Source: Artocarpus heterophyllus
Lineage: Eukaryota; Streptophyta; Magnoliopsida; Rosales; Moraceae
Length of the DNA stretch: 64,000 nucleotides
NCBI GenBank assembly: GCA_025403435.1
Contig: CM046344.1
Location: 17,329,699 to 17,393,698 of the forward strand
Direction: 5' to 3'
The translations under genes and the position numbers were made by a program. Below, in pieces: positions 22,317 to 34,207 of this stretch. The notes beneath the pieces are model-generated. The model was given only the letters and a program-made list of their open reading frames with translations. It was not told the DNA's origin and made no database searches. Position 1 is the first letter of the stretch; each line of letters starts with the position of its first letter.

Positions 22317-23273
22317 TTCATATGTTGGTGCAAGAAGCTTTGGGCGTCCAAGATTACAAACAAGATACGATAATGTTTGAAGAGCAGTGAATAATGCTAT
22401 AGCTGTTGCGTTCCAATTTGAACACTCATGGAATTTTGTCTTGCTATTTGCCCTTTTTGTAAGGAGGACGTTGAAGTTGTGAGTCACGCCTTATGATCTT
22501 GTGAAGTAGCATTAATAGTTAGGTTAAAAAGTTCGTTGTGGAAGTTGATTCAGCAGTTCAACCGAGGGCCTTTCCACAGTCCTTGTGCCTTTGTTGCTTA
22601 TTATGGCAGTGGTGAAGATTTGGCTCTCTTTTGTATGCTCTCTTGAGCATATGGCTGAATAGAAACACACACATCTTTAAGGGCAAGATTTTATCAACAA
22701 AGGAGGTCATAGCGAGGGTGGGGCAAATCTATGGTGACTATCTGCCATGTTGGAATATCGAGGATAAGAAGCAACCCCAAATTACAACTCCTAAAAGCAA
22801 GTGGCCACCGCCCAATGGCACCACCATTAAGATCAAGCAATGTCAAATTTCATGAACTATGTGGGAGTTAGTGTGGTAACTAGGGAAGGGGAAGGCACGA
22901 TTGTGGGAGTAGCAACTATTTGAATTCCAGGCCAATTCAATCCCCATGTGATTGAATGTCCAGCTTTAAGGGTAGGTGTTTTGTTTGCAAGGGATTAAGG
23001 CTTTAGGGAGTGGATTTAGAGTCCAATGCTATTAACGCAGTTCAAACTGTTTGGCAGGAGGACATCCAATCTTTGGACACCAATATTATTAAAGATGCAC
23101 TTCATGCGAATGGAATTATGTAACCCAGAAGTTAGCTAACCATATTCTATTGATTTCTAGTAATGCTTTATGGTCTGCCTTTTTTCTATCGTTTATTAGT
23201 CGTTATGTACATAATAATATGATTAGTGACTAATAAAATTATCCAATTTCATTAAAAAACAAACTTTCATATG
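22312..23273 (+). mobile_element. LINE 2, 5'-truncated, with 13-bp target-site duplications
   Basis: The LINE body is 22325-23260. It encodes on the plus strand a decayed zf-RVT region (FCKEDVEVVSHAL), then AFVAYYGSGEDLALF and, after a shift, LLSIWLNRNTHIFKGKILS, then RNase H remnants ending in a KKIIQFH-like stretch with a short A tail. AAACTTTCATATG occurs at 22312-22324 and 23261-23273. These are its target duplications, and the left one also holds the copia B solo-LTR insertion. The last open frame is at 22631-22855. Non-functional. Confidence 0.82.
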
Positions 23274-25773
23274 CTATAATATAAAGTGAATGTATACTTT
23301 AGTGCTCTCATATTGTGTAGTGTTTAAATTTCAACTTGGTTTCCAGGTGCTCGTCAAAGATTTTTAAACGTGATACGAGATATGATTCTATCATTTTTTT
23401 TAATAAGGATCCATTGTTGTCCATAATGCATCAACAAACATTTTCTTTTTTATGAAGCTCGCATAGCTTTATTAAATTTTCAAGATTATGCCATTCTACA
23501 GCATCAAGTTCATCCCAATAATCAGCATTATTCTAATCATATTCTTCAAAATCCTTACATCCTTCATTGATGACATCCTAGACATTTGGATTAATAGGAA
23601 AATGCTGATGTTGAAGCTTGTGTATGACATTGTTTGGGTTGATGGCTTCTTGTCTTCCATGATGCTGAAAGATGAACACATCATTTTCATGAGAGTCCTC
23701 ATTTTGCAAAGACTATAAGATTGGTGGAGATTTCTTAAAGTCAACTTCTTGTCTTCCATGATGCTGAAAATGAACATATCATTTTCATGGAAGGTCCTCC
23801 ATTTTGTAAAGACTACAAGATTGGTGGGGATTTCTTAAAGTCCCAAACCTATGGTTATTTATTTGTTCCAATTTATAGTTTTCTTTCTAGTAAATCTTTT
23901 GGAGTATCAATTATTGGATTCTCAAAGTATAAAGAAATTCCTCTTTCTCTGCTATCTTGATCGAATGAACACTTAGAAAGACTTTAAAGGCCCTGTTTGG
24001 AATGGCTTAAGATAAGCTATTGTTGGCTTTTTTAGCCCAAAATTAGTTTTTGGACCTGTTTAGATGAACCAGCTATTTAAGCTTTAGCTTTTATAAGCGC
24101 CTTTAAAACAAAGTCACCTCCTTGATACTTATAAAAAAAAGTGCTAAGAAAAAGCTTTTTTATTTACTATTTTAACTTTAAAATTGTAAATAACAAATTA
24201 GAAATTTCATCTATAACCTTATATTACATTAATTTTTATAACAATAAGAGCTTTTAACTTATCTAACCATTCAAATGATCTATTTGAAAGGGCTTATTTT
24301 AGCCTGTTTTTAGTTTATTATATCCAAAAGCTACTCATGAGCCCATTTGAATGTCCTATGGAAAAGTGTTTATAACTTTTATAAGCACTTATTTGAGAAA
24401 GCAAGGTAAGTGTGTTTATGAAAAAAAGACACTTACGGAAAGCTTTTTATATACTTTTGACTTTATATTTAAGAATAACAAATTAAGAATTTCATCAATA
24501 ACCTTTAATTACACTATTTTTTATAACTAAACAGGTTTAAAACTCTTCTAAAATCAAAAAGCATTTTTTCATGCATTATCCAAATACTAATTAAAAAGCC
24601 TTAGTTTATACTTCTCTTCTTCTATTGCTTAAAAACAAAAGCACAAACTATCCCAAACAGCTTCAAAAGCTCTTCTACAATCAAAGAGCATTGTTTCATG
24701 TACTATACTCTAATTAAAAAGTTCTAGCTTATGTTTCTTTTCCTTTATTGCTCAAAAGCCCATGCACAAGCTATCTCAAATGAGCTCTTTTTGTATCAAT
24801 GACAGTGACAAAATGGTATAAAAATATTCAATTATAATATAAATCATGAATCAACAAAACACTTGTTTTATATATTTTTTCTATTCTAAGTCTCTTTTTA
24901 TAATTATTTTATTTTTCTACACCATTTCTATAGTTTTTTAATCATTCTCTTAGCACATTTTCCCTTAATCTCTTTTTTATGCTTTCTATATTTTTATTAT
25001 TTTCTCTCTCCTCACCCTTTCTTTATAATTTATATTCCCTTTGTGTATTGTTTCTATTTTTTTTTCACTCGCCGTTGCTTTAACATCTTTCTCCACCTTC
25101 TTCTTCATCATTCTTTCTCTCTCTATTTTCTTTTTCTCGATCTCTGTATATTTTTTCCCCTCATTTGCTCTCAACATTTTCTTGCTCTTCAATCTCTATA
25201 GTTTTCTATATTTTCTTGATCCTCAGTCTGTATACATGTTTTTTTTATACTTTTTTTGGTTATCTTTTTAGTTATCCTTGGTCTCTATATTTTCTTGATC
25301 CTTGGTCTCTATACATGTTTTTTTTATTTTTTTTGGTTATCTTTTTTCTCATTTTTTCGCGCACGATACTCTCTTCTTATTATCTCTTTACATTTTGTTT
25401 CTCTTCATTCTCATGCTCCTCATTTTTATCTTTTCTCTTTCTTCATGCTTGCCGTGTCTTTATTATTACCTTTTCTTTCTCTCATAATTTTCATTCAAAT
25501 GACTAACTGAACAAATTAAAAGATGAATTTCTGTTAAGGATTTTTCCTTGCCATAATAGGTAATTTTTCTTTTTCTTTTTTTCCCCTGTAAGTATGCCTA
25601 CACTAATTTTTCTATTAATCGCTTGCATATCTACAGCCCTCTTCTTCTTCTTCTCCTTCTTCTTCCTCTTCATCTTCAGTCTTACTCCTACTGTGTATAT
25701 ATGTACCTTGTGGGAAACCTATTCTCTTAGTTAATAGGCGGTAAAGTGGAATAGGAAAGGAGTCACTTGCAGT
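23274..25773. other. Repeat-rich intergenic DNA
   Basis: No gene. A 99-100-bp tandem duplication lies at about 23645-23842 (ACTTCTTGTCTTCCATGATG repeated). At 23991-24790 a cluster of inverted and direct GGCCCTGTTTGGAATGGC-like and CAAGCTATCTCAAATGAGC-like ends suggests nested MITEs. The part at 24860-25510 is CT/T-rich, with a 79-bp tandem duplication starting at 25206 and 25285; its open frames are low-complexity. Poly-CTT runs lie at 25640-25680. Confidence 0.6.
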
Positions 25774-26340
25774 AAACATGTTCATGTTGTGTTCGTGTCG
25801 ACGTATTTGCAGCTCGATATGTTTAGGTTGAATACGAACACGACACGATTAATAAACATGCCAGAAATACAAACACAAATACGACCCGTTTATGGCATAC
25901 GTAACATTGCACGACATGATTAACACGATTACTAAGCAGGCTGTGATGGGTTGACACGATAACAACGCACATATAACACGTTTATGACCCAGTTAACTAA
26001 AAATTAAAAAAATTTAAAAAAGCCAATAAAGAAAATTAACAAAAACACAATATTTAATTAATACTAATATAGTACAAATATTTCAAATAATTTTATTTTT
26101 AAGTTTAAATATGTTATAAACAGGTAGATCGTGTCGTGCCATATCGACACATTTACGGCCTATTTAATTAAATGTGTTATGGCGTGTTAGACGTGTCAGC
26201 ACGAATCTAGTCTGTTTATTTTTGTGTTATTTGTGCCAACCTATTTCTGGCCCAATTAATAAACGTGCGGCTCAAACCTGTTTATCTTGTGTCGTTTTTG
26301 TATCGTATCATCGTGCCGTATCCGAAATTGCCAGCTCTAG
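25774..26340. mobile_element. CGTGT-rich hAT-like repeat, copy A
   Basis: An approximately 570-bp non-coding repeat with many CGTGT/ACACG motifs in its outer parts and an AT-rich core (CCAGTTAACTAAAAATTAAA). Copy B, with about the same sequence, lies at 27216-27304 and 36343-36854. The right end, reversed, is CTAGAGCTGGCAATTTCGG, similar to the ends of plant non-autonomous hAT elements. The left terminus looks truncated. No target duplication is visible. Confidence 0.55.
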
Positions 26341-26430
26341 AAAGGACCGAGCTGACTGATGAGTGCCTTTTCAACCTTAAAAAAAATAATAAAAGAAAAA
26401 GAAAAGTTACTACGTGAAGCTAACATGGCT

Positions 26431-27125
26431 GGCTTATGTCGAGATATTGATTCCTCCACACAACAATTTGCTTCTCGTATCGACGAATTAGAAGAGATGT
26501 CAACCGGCAACCGTATCTGGAAACAACGATTAGTGGATATTGGTACTGTCACTGCACAGCAAGCAAAGGATTGGGGATTCAGTGGTGTAATGTTAAGAGG
26601 TCGTGCGACATGAAAACACAGGGAGAAAAGGCCACTGTAGCAAACTCTTCCCCTGCCGAAGAGCCTCCAGGACAATCAATCTTCCATGAGATCTAGGATA
26701 GAAAAACTTTCCAATTAAATTACGCACATAGCTCACGAATGAGACGGGCCTCAAAAGAAGTTCTGCTAGTATGAAGTCGACTGCGAAGTGCTGCTACCCC
26801 TATTTTGACTCCTTTTTTGTAATTATAAACTCCACGGAACTATCTCAATTACAACGTTGCTGGAGCCAATCCCATTGCACATACAGCACATCCTTATTGC
26901 CATTATTATTGTTTGCAGATCTATCAAGAACGAGCTGACGAATACAGGGTTGGAAACGATTATTTAACAATGGACCACCCTTTCTTTAAACCAACCGCTT
27001 TCAGTTAGCGTTCATTGCTGAGTGATTGCTTGCTATTTGGCTAGAAAAGGTGGTCCGGAAGCTTCTTTTCTCCTAGCAAGCAAGATGTTCCTTACCCTAC
27101 CTCAGCTCAATTGTTATTTGAAAAA
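26431..27125 (+). pseudogene. nad7: Mitochondrial nad7 fragment in the nucleus (NUMT): exon 3 end and intron 3
   Basis: From GLCRDIDSSTQQFASRIDEL to GFSGVMLRG (26431-26602), the plus strand encodes the conserved end of mitochondrial nad7 exon 3 (NADH dehydrogenase subunit 7, complex I). At 26603 the sequence becomes GTGCGAC, a group II intron 5' end, as in nad7 intron 3. The following 500 bp is of a different, less AT-rich make-up and looks like the intron; its end near 27125 is an estimate. Two codons (TCC at 26455-26457, TCA at 26500-26502) encode Ser where the mature protein has Phe and Leu, the state before C-to-U editing. The copy therefore came from DNA. It is non-functional in the nucleus. 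Confidence 0.8.
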
Positions 27126-27304
27126 ACAAAATTCTATTCCTCAGTTTGTGTTAAATTCCTTGTGATAAAGTTAAATGCCATGTACGATTTAAGTTCAAGG
27201 AATTTTGATGGCATATAGAGATGTCAAAATAGGTTACGTCTGGTGGGTTAATATTAGATAAATGTGTTCATGTCGTATTCGTGTCAGCATATTTATAGTA
27301 CAAC

Positions 27305-29461
27305 TGTAACGTCCCGAAATTTATTTAATATTAATGTAATGTAAATGATGAATTAGTGTGCCATAATTAAAGTTTTAACTTTAATTAGATTATTTGGTTG
27401 GATTTTTAGTTTTTGGTTGTTTTGTTAAATTGATGTGTGCAAAAGATTTCTTATTGATTTAAAATGATGTTTTGAGTTTTAAAACACAACAATTTGTAAA
27501 ATGTTAAAAATACTCCGTTATACAAAACCGTGGGCGGCACATGGTTTTCGCACAGTAAAACCACCCACCGATTTTCTCTATTTATTTCTCTCTTCTCTCT
27601 CTCTCTCTTCACTCTCACGAGCTCTCTCTCTCTCTCCTCTCTCTTGGTCTCTCGGCAGTCCTTCCCTCTCTCAATCTCTTTCAAAATTTTTGATTTCCAT
27701 TCGAATCCAAGCTTCGGAACAGCAAGGAGGAAGCTCGGGGACGTGATTCGACAACCGAGAACGCGGATTGAAGCTTCGATTCGAGGTTAGACTCGAAATT
27801 TCTAAACTTTTAACAAAATTTTCGATTTTGTGTGTTTTCGAAATCTAAGTTTGTTTTAGCTTAGAAAACCGTGGATTTGTGTTAAATGAGCTTAGAACAA
27901 CTAGAATCTAAGCTTAGATTGAAGAAAAACGGATTGGATTCAAGATTTTTATTTTTCTCCTCTTTTTCTCATTTTTAGATTTTTGAGGATTTCGAGTTTA
28001 AATGTTGATTAAATGATTCCAAACATATTTTAGAATGTTTTTCTATCAAGTATAGTTGTTTTTCATGCCTGGGATTTGAGAAAAACAGGTTAGAAACAAG
28101 ATTTGGATTTTGGGGATCGAGAAACCCGTGGCTGGGATTTCTGGATCTTCCCAGTTCGGCAGGCCGAAGTTCATGTTCGGCAGGCCGGAGTGATGATCGG
28201 CAGGCCGGTGTTCTTTCGACCGGCAGGCCGAATCTGGGGAAATGTTCGGCAGGCCGAACCTCGTTTCCGGCAGGCCGAACTGTGCAGTTCGGCAGGCCGA
28301 AGCAGGGCGTCCGGCAGGCCGACCGAGGCATGGAAAATTTTGTGATTTTTACCCGATTTCACTGTTTTGAACCCTAATTTAAATCCCAACCTTATAGGAT
28401 GATTTTAATGATACAAATGGCACACTAGGACATCATGAAGTGATTTAGTAACATAGAATGTTTCGAACTAGATATTGATCGACTTAGTTTGTATCTAGGA
28501 TTGTTCGCGATTCCGTGGAGCTAACGTATAGCGGATCGGGATTACGGTGTGGGGTACCGGCACGAGTATTGAGGTAGGAATTCTATCCTATTTCTTTGGT
28601 AGCCTGGTTTTGAAATGATTTGGCTTTGAAAAGGATTTCTATCAAAATGTTTTCAACGGTTGTTTGAAAATGGTTTTATCGGTTATATTTTTATATACCG
28701 TGACATGAAATGAATTTCATAATGAATGTAATTGACAACACTCGGTAATTGGGTTTTGAATGATAATGATAATAAACACATGGGCATGATGCCATATCAG
28801 AGATCGGGTCATGATCGACCTTAGGGGCAGGTCCCGAAACCCAGCTGGGCCACTACGGTGGTGATTTCATGGTTTGCCTAGGTAAATGTAAACTGGTGTT
28901 TTGATTTGACGAGTAGACTGTTCTGTGTCAGAACGGTTCTACTCAATTTATTTATTTATTTGTTCAAGTTTTCTTTTTGTATAACTCCTGATAATGTTAT
29001 GTTTCTTTGCATTAAATTATTTTATAAAACTTAGTCCTACTGAGCCTTTCGCTCACGTTTTATCTGTTTTAAATTCCCCCCCTTCTAGGTGGTTTCCCAT
29101 TTAGGTTTGGAGAAGATTCTTCGGACCGAACGCAGGAGCAATAGGAGGATTTGTTTACATTCTGTATTTGTTAATCAAGGCATGTAAGACTTAACTTTAT
29201 TTATACTTGGACTGTAATTGTATTTGTGATATTGTCAGATCCATGTGTGTGCACAAGTTGTGGGTTGTGGAACCCATATTCGCGGTTTTTATTTAATTAT
29301 TGTTATTTGTTTAATGATTTTAAATTCTTTTATCAAATGTGGTGGAAAATCTTCTTAATTTTTATTTAATTTGATTCTCAAACTCTCGGTTTTCAATTAA
29401 ATTCTCCTTTAATTAATCTAAATATTCCGCCACGTCACCTCCCGTACTCCGGGGCGTGACA
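27305..29461 (+). repeat. 5' LTR of the Tekay-like element (2157 bp)
   Basis: Starts TGTAACGTCCCG, ends GGCGTGACA directly before the primer site. It has a CT-rich block at about 27580-27680 and an array of eight GC-rich motifs at 28157-28321. A TATATA candidate lies at 28692. It is 22 bp longer than the 3' LTR because it has one more array unit. Confidence 0.95.
28157..28321. repeat. Array of eight CGGCAGGCCG motifs, about 21-22-bp period, in the gypsy 5' LTR
   Basis: The ten-base core CGGCAGGCCG starts at 28157, 28178, 28198, 28221, 28247, 28268, 28290 and 28312. Spacings are 21, 20, 23, 26, 21, 22 and 22 bp. In the best copies the core is extended to TTCGGCAGGCCGAA, with 6-bp inverted arms around AG. 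Surrounding DNA is AT-rich. Confidence 0.95.
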
Positions 29462-29464
29462 GAA

Positions 29465-29476
29465 TGGTATCAGAGC
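29465..29476 (+). promoter_or_regulatory. Primer-binding site (initiator tRNA-Met)
   Basis: TGGTATCAGAGC, 3 bases after the 5' LTR. It is complementary to the 3' end of plant initiator tRNA-Met and primes minus-strand DNA synthesis. Confidence 0.93.
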
Positions 29477-29566
29477 TCAAGGTTATGAACCTTGGGAATT
29501 GTGCACATATAGGTTTGACAATTAAATACTTCTGACAGTCCAAATTTTGTTTTCAGAAGTGAGAGA

Positions 29567-32500
29567 ATGGCACCTAGACGTCGTTCGACAGCTGACGCCG
29601 AGTTCGGAAATGATGAGGGCCTGATGAGGTCTATGATTGCGGCTTTCCGGCAGATGGCAGCCAGGACTAGACCGGAAGACTCCAGTGTTGGTAGTCGGCA
29701 TGCTTTCTTTAAGGAATTTCGGCGGGCGTCTATTACGACTTTTGATGGCAACGGGGATCCGCAGTTAGCAGAGTATTGGTTGGATTCGATCTTGAAGCAT
29801 CTTGATACTCTTGGTGTGCTTGAGGAGTATCGTGTGGAGTTTACGGCGTATAAGCTCGAGGGTGGCGCTAACACCTGGTGGAAACAAACTAAGCGTCTGG
29901 AGCGCGGTGGCGATATCGGCTGGGACAAGTTCGAGGAGCTGTTCTATGATCGGTATTTTCCGCAGGGGTATAGAGATCAGAAGGCAGCTGAGTTTTATAG
30001 ATTGCAACAGGGTGATATGTCAGTTCGGGAGTACGAGGCAAAGTTTAGCGAGTTGGCTAGGTTTGCTCCATCCGCTGTGGCATTGGAGCGCGAGAAATGC
30101 ATCAAGTTCCAGGAAGGACTCAAGGCTCCTATTCGACGGCAGTTGGTTGCTCTACGGCTTAGGGGTTTCGGAGAGCTTGTGTCATCGGCGATCTCCGTGG
30201 AGAATGATTACGTACAGTATTGTGAGGATCGAGCCAAGGCTTCAGGAGGACCGTAGAGGAGTGGCAGGAAGAGCACCAGTAGTCGTCCAGCTCCGGGGAA
30301 AGGCAAGCAAGGCGGTGCGACCAGTGGCAGCAGCAGTTCGTCTGGCAGCGGGCGTAGCAACCCCTACAGCTTCCATTGTCATTTCTGTCAGCAGCCCGGA
30401 CACATCAAGAGGAATTGCCCAATCAGGAGTGCTCGTCTTGGATCGCAGACCGGGGAGGATGCCAGTCGTTCGTCTCAGCCTCAGCCTCAGACCCTACCTC
30501 CGCCTCCGCAGTACCCGCAGTTGCAGTATCCGCAGTTTTCTCCTCAGCAATTCTCATATCCGGCACGGGGACAGCAGCCGCAGTATTTTCAGCGCAGTGT
30601 TCCTCAGTATAGAGCTCCGAGTACAGGTAGTGTGCAGTCATCTCCATCTCAGCAGTATCGGCCGAGTAATGCAGGACCCAGTAATGTCGGTAGAGGAAAA
30701 GGGAAGGCGCCAGTGCAGGTTCATGCAATGGCATCTGGAGGGTCAGATTCTCAGATTGGTAACGCGGTTGTCGATGGTATGGTTTTGGTTTCTAGATCTC
30801 TAGCTCGCGTTTTATTTGATACCGGTGCCTCTCATTCTCTCATTTCGAGTTCTTTTGTACATGCCTTGGGATTAGAAGTAGAAGAGTTTAAGGAACCCCT
30901 AGTTATAACTTCTCCTTTGGGGCGGGTGTGTGTGAATTGTATGTGTAAATCTTGTAAAATAAAGATTGGGGATGAGATTTTGAAAAGTGATTTGATTGTA
31001 CTCCCCATGAGTTCCTATGATGTGATTTTAGGGATGGACTGGTTGTCCAGGTATAGTGTAGTTGTGGACTGCCAACTTAGAAAAGTGACCCTAGTGTCTG
31101 AAAGTGGGATAGTAATCACTTACCAGGGTGGTGGTGATTGGCTAATGAGTGAGCGTCTCATGAAGTCATGTCTAGGAGGGCGAAGGAATCTAGATTGTTT
31201 TGCTTTTCTTGCCAATCTAGATTGTGAGCCCTATGTTTCGAGTAGTAGTGTAGCGATTCCGGTGGTTGGTGAGTTCGAGGATGTTTTCCCCGACGAGTTA
31301 TCAGGGTTACCACCGCATCGGGAGATTGAGTTCGGTATCGAGTTGTTTCCAGGGACATCATCGATTTCTATGGCACCTTATCGGATGGCGCCGGCAGAAA
31401 TGAAGGAATTGAGGAAGCAACTTCAGGAGCTTGCTGATAAAGGATATATTCGGAATAGCACATCTCCGTGGGGAGCACCTGTTTTGTTTGCTAAGAAGCA
31501 CGATGGGACTCTCAGGTTATGTGTGGATTATCGGCAGCTGAATCGTGTTACGGTGAAGAACAAGTATCCTTTGCCTAGGATTGATGAGCTATTTGATCAG
31601 TTGGGAGGTTCGCGATACTTCTCGAAGATTGATTTGCGGTCAGGTTATCATCAGCTTAGAATCAAGGAAGAGGACATTCCCAAGACAGCTTTTAGGACTC
31701 GGTATGGGCACTTCGAGTTTCTGGCTATGTCTTTCGGGTTGACGAATGCTCCGGCAGCTTTTATGGATTTAATGAATAGGATATTTAGGCCGTATCTGGA
31801 TCAGTTTGTGATCGTGTTCATCGATGATATTCTTGTGTATTCTAAGACTTGGGAGGAGCATGAGCAGCATCTTCGGATCGTGCTTCAGACTCTGCGGGAG
31901 CACCAGTTGTATGCTAAGAGGGAAAAGTGTGAGTTTTGGTTGACTGAGGTCAAGTTTCAGGGTCATGTTATCTCGGAGCATGGTATTTTGGTGGATCCGT
32001 CCAAGATTGAAGCTATATTAGAGTGGGAACGACCAAGGAATGTAGCGGAGATTCGCAGCTTCTTAGGTCTTGCTGGTTATTACAGGAAGTTTATAAAGGA
32101 CTTTTCGAAGATTGCAGCTCCGTTGACGAGGTTGATCAGGAAAAACGTCAGGTTTGAGTGGGATGAAGACTGTGAGTCTGCTTTTCAGGAATTAAAGAAC
32201 CGGTTGACTTTAGCTCCAGTATTAGTTATTCCTAGTAGTGACGAGCTGTATGAGGTTTATGCTGATGCTTCAGGGCGTGGACTTGGATGCGTGTTGATGC
32301 AGCATGGACGTGTGGTTGCGTACGGATCGAGACAGCTACGACCTCACGAGCGGAATTATCCTACTCATGATTTAGAGCTTGCAGCGGTGATCTACGCGCT
32401 GAAGATTTGGAGATGTTACTTGTATGGAGCATCGTTTCAGGTCTTCTCCGATCACAAGAGTTTGAGGCATTTGTTCACTCAGAGGGATCTCAATCTGAGG

Positions 32501-34159
32501 CAGCGCAGATGGGTGGAGTACATGGAGGATTATGATTTCGCGTTGCAGTATCATCCCGGAAAAGCTAATGTGGTAGCGGACGCGCTTAGCAGGAAGTCTT
32601 CAGGGATTCTCGCTTGTTTGATTTTTGAGGACTGGAGCAGGGATGCGACAGTGAGTGAGTATCGGCTACAGTATCATGAAGACGGTGATCGAGTTTTGTT
32701 GTATCACGTGGAAGCGACTCCAGCTCTTGTTCGGATGGTGAAACAAGGTCAGTGGCAGGATCGACATTTGCAGGGGATTTGGTCGCGGATTCAGAACGGG
32801 GAGCAGTTCGAGGAATGGAGCGTGCATGCAGATGGATCGTTGTACTTTCGGGAGCGTCTTGCAGTTCCAGTTATCGCCGAGGTGACGAAAGCCGTTCTAG
32901 ATGAAGCTCATAGGTCTCAGTTCGCTATTCATCCGGGGAGCACCAAGATATATCGTGATTTGAAGAGGCACTATTGGTGGAGAGGCATCAAGAAAGATGT
33001 TCGCGAGTACGTGGCCAAGTGTTCGACGTGTCTCCAGGTGAAAGCTGAGCATCAGAAGCCTGCAGGTCAGCTTCAGCCGCTTCCTATTCCAGGGTGGAAA
33101 TGGGAGCATGTGACGATGGATTTCCTCACAGGTTTGCCGAGGACGGAGCAGCGGCATGATGCAGTTTGGGTTGTAGTCGACAGGTTGACGAAATCGGCGC
33201 ATTTCATTCCGTTTAGGTCGACGTGTTCCAGGAAGATTCTCGGGGAGCTGTATATGCAGAACATTGTGAGGTTGCATGGAGTTCCTTTGTCCATCACCTC
33301 TGATCGAGACACCAGGTTTAATGCTAAGTACTGGAGGAGTTTTCAGGAGGCTTTGGGTACAGATTTGAACTTCAGTACGGCGTTTCATCCTCAGACTGAT
33401 GGGCAGTCTGAGCGGGTTATTCAGGTTCTCGAGGATATGTTGCGTGCTTGTGCGTTGGACTTCGGCGGGAATTGGAAGCAATGTTTGCATTTGGCGGAGT
33501 TCGCGTACAACAACAGTTATCAGGCGAGTATCGGTATGGCACCATTTGAGGCGTTGTATGGGCGACCGTGTCGGTCACCTGTGTGTTGGGCCGAGCCGGA
33601 AGATAGAGTTATTCTTGGGCCAGATGAGATTCGTGACAGCAACGAGAAAGTCGCGGTGATTCGGGATCGGTTGAGAGCAGCTCAGAGTCGGCAGAAGAGC
33701 TACGCGGATAGGAGACGTAGACCTTTAGAATTCGCGGTTGGAGATTTTGTTCTCTTGAAGGTGTCACCTCGTAAGGGAACTATGCGGTTCGGGGTGAGTG
33801 GGAAACTCGCGCCGAGGTATATTGGGCCGTTCGAGATCACTCAGCGTGTTGGTGTGGTCGCTTATCGGCTTGATCTTCCGCCCGAACTTTCTCATGTGCA
33901 CGATGTGTTTCATGTGTCTATGCTTAGGAAGTGTCCACCTGAGCAAGGTAAGATAGTATCGTTTCGCGATGTGCAGGTTCAGGAGGATACGACGTACAAA
34001 GAAGTGCCGATTCAGATCATCGACCGGAAAGTGATTAGCTTGCGTCGTCGTGAAATACTGTTGGTAAAGGTCGTGTGGCAGCATCACGGGGTTGATGAAG
34101 CCACTTGCGAATTAGAGTCGAGTATGCGGGAATTGTATCCGCATTTGTTTTGTTTTTGA
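29567..34159 (+). pseudogene. Tekay-like gag-pol polyprotein, one in-frame TAG
   Basis: ATG at 29567 opens a frame that runs to 34159 (about 1530 codons) with one interruption, TAG at 30254-30256. Order: capsid (WLDSILKHLDTLGVLEEYRV; WWKQTKRLERGG), stop, zinc knuckle [14 protein letters not shown] at 30377-30418, Gln/Pro-rich linker, protease with [13 protein letters not shown] with [11 protein letters not shown] and catalytic FIDD, RNase H with [15 protein letters not shown], integrase with [39 protein letters not shown] and HPQTDGQSE, and a chromodomain-like end ([20 protein letters not shown]). All catalytic motifs look intact. The TAG lies before the knuckle, and its context is not one of the known readthrough signals, so a recent nonsense mutation is most likely. 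Confidence 0.92.
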
Positions 34160-34193
34160 GATGAGTTGTAAATTTCGAGGACGAAATTTCTTT

Positions 34194-34207
34194 TAGGGGT
34201 GGAGAGC
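34194..34207 (+). promoter_or_regulatory. Polypurine tract of the Tekay-like element
   Basis: AGGGGTGGAGAGC directly before the 3' LTR, after the conserved leader GAGGACGAAATTTC of this lineage. It primes plus-strand synthesis. Confidence 0.85.

Noticed and set aside
23488..23718. Short protein gene with MMLKDEHIIF repeats
   Set aside because: Created by a 99-100-bp tandem duplication in non-coding DNA; no recognised family.
25041..25510. Several overlapping open frames rich in Phe, Leu and Ser
   Set aside because: CT/T-rich low-complexity tract with a 79-bp tandem duplication; frames are by-products.
26359..26430. N-terminal extension of the nad7 frame (MSAFSTLKKIIKEKEK)
   Set aside because: It does not match nad7; the match starts only at GLCRD. 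Chance open frame upstream of the insertion.
28157..28321. CRISPR-like array of short repeats
   Set aside because: Plant nuclear DNA; repeat core 10 bp with 10-16 bp linkers, inside an LTR and duplicated in the partner LTR. Not a CRISPR array.
27975..28389. Frames with repeated FGLP or CRSACRT peptides in the gypsy LTR
   Set aside because: Translation of the CGGCAGGCCG array on the minus strand; present in both LTRs and non-coding.
30423..34087. Long minus-strand frames opposite the gypsy pol
   Set aside because: Shadows of the strongly supported plus-strand gag-pol; no independent domains.
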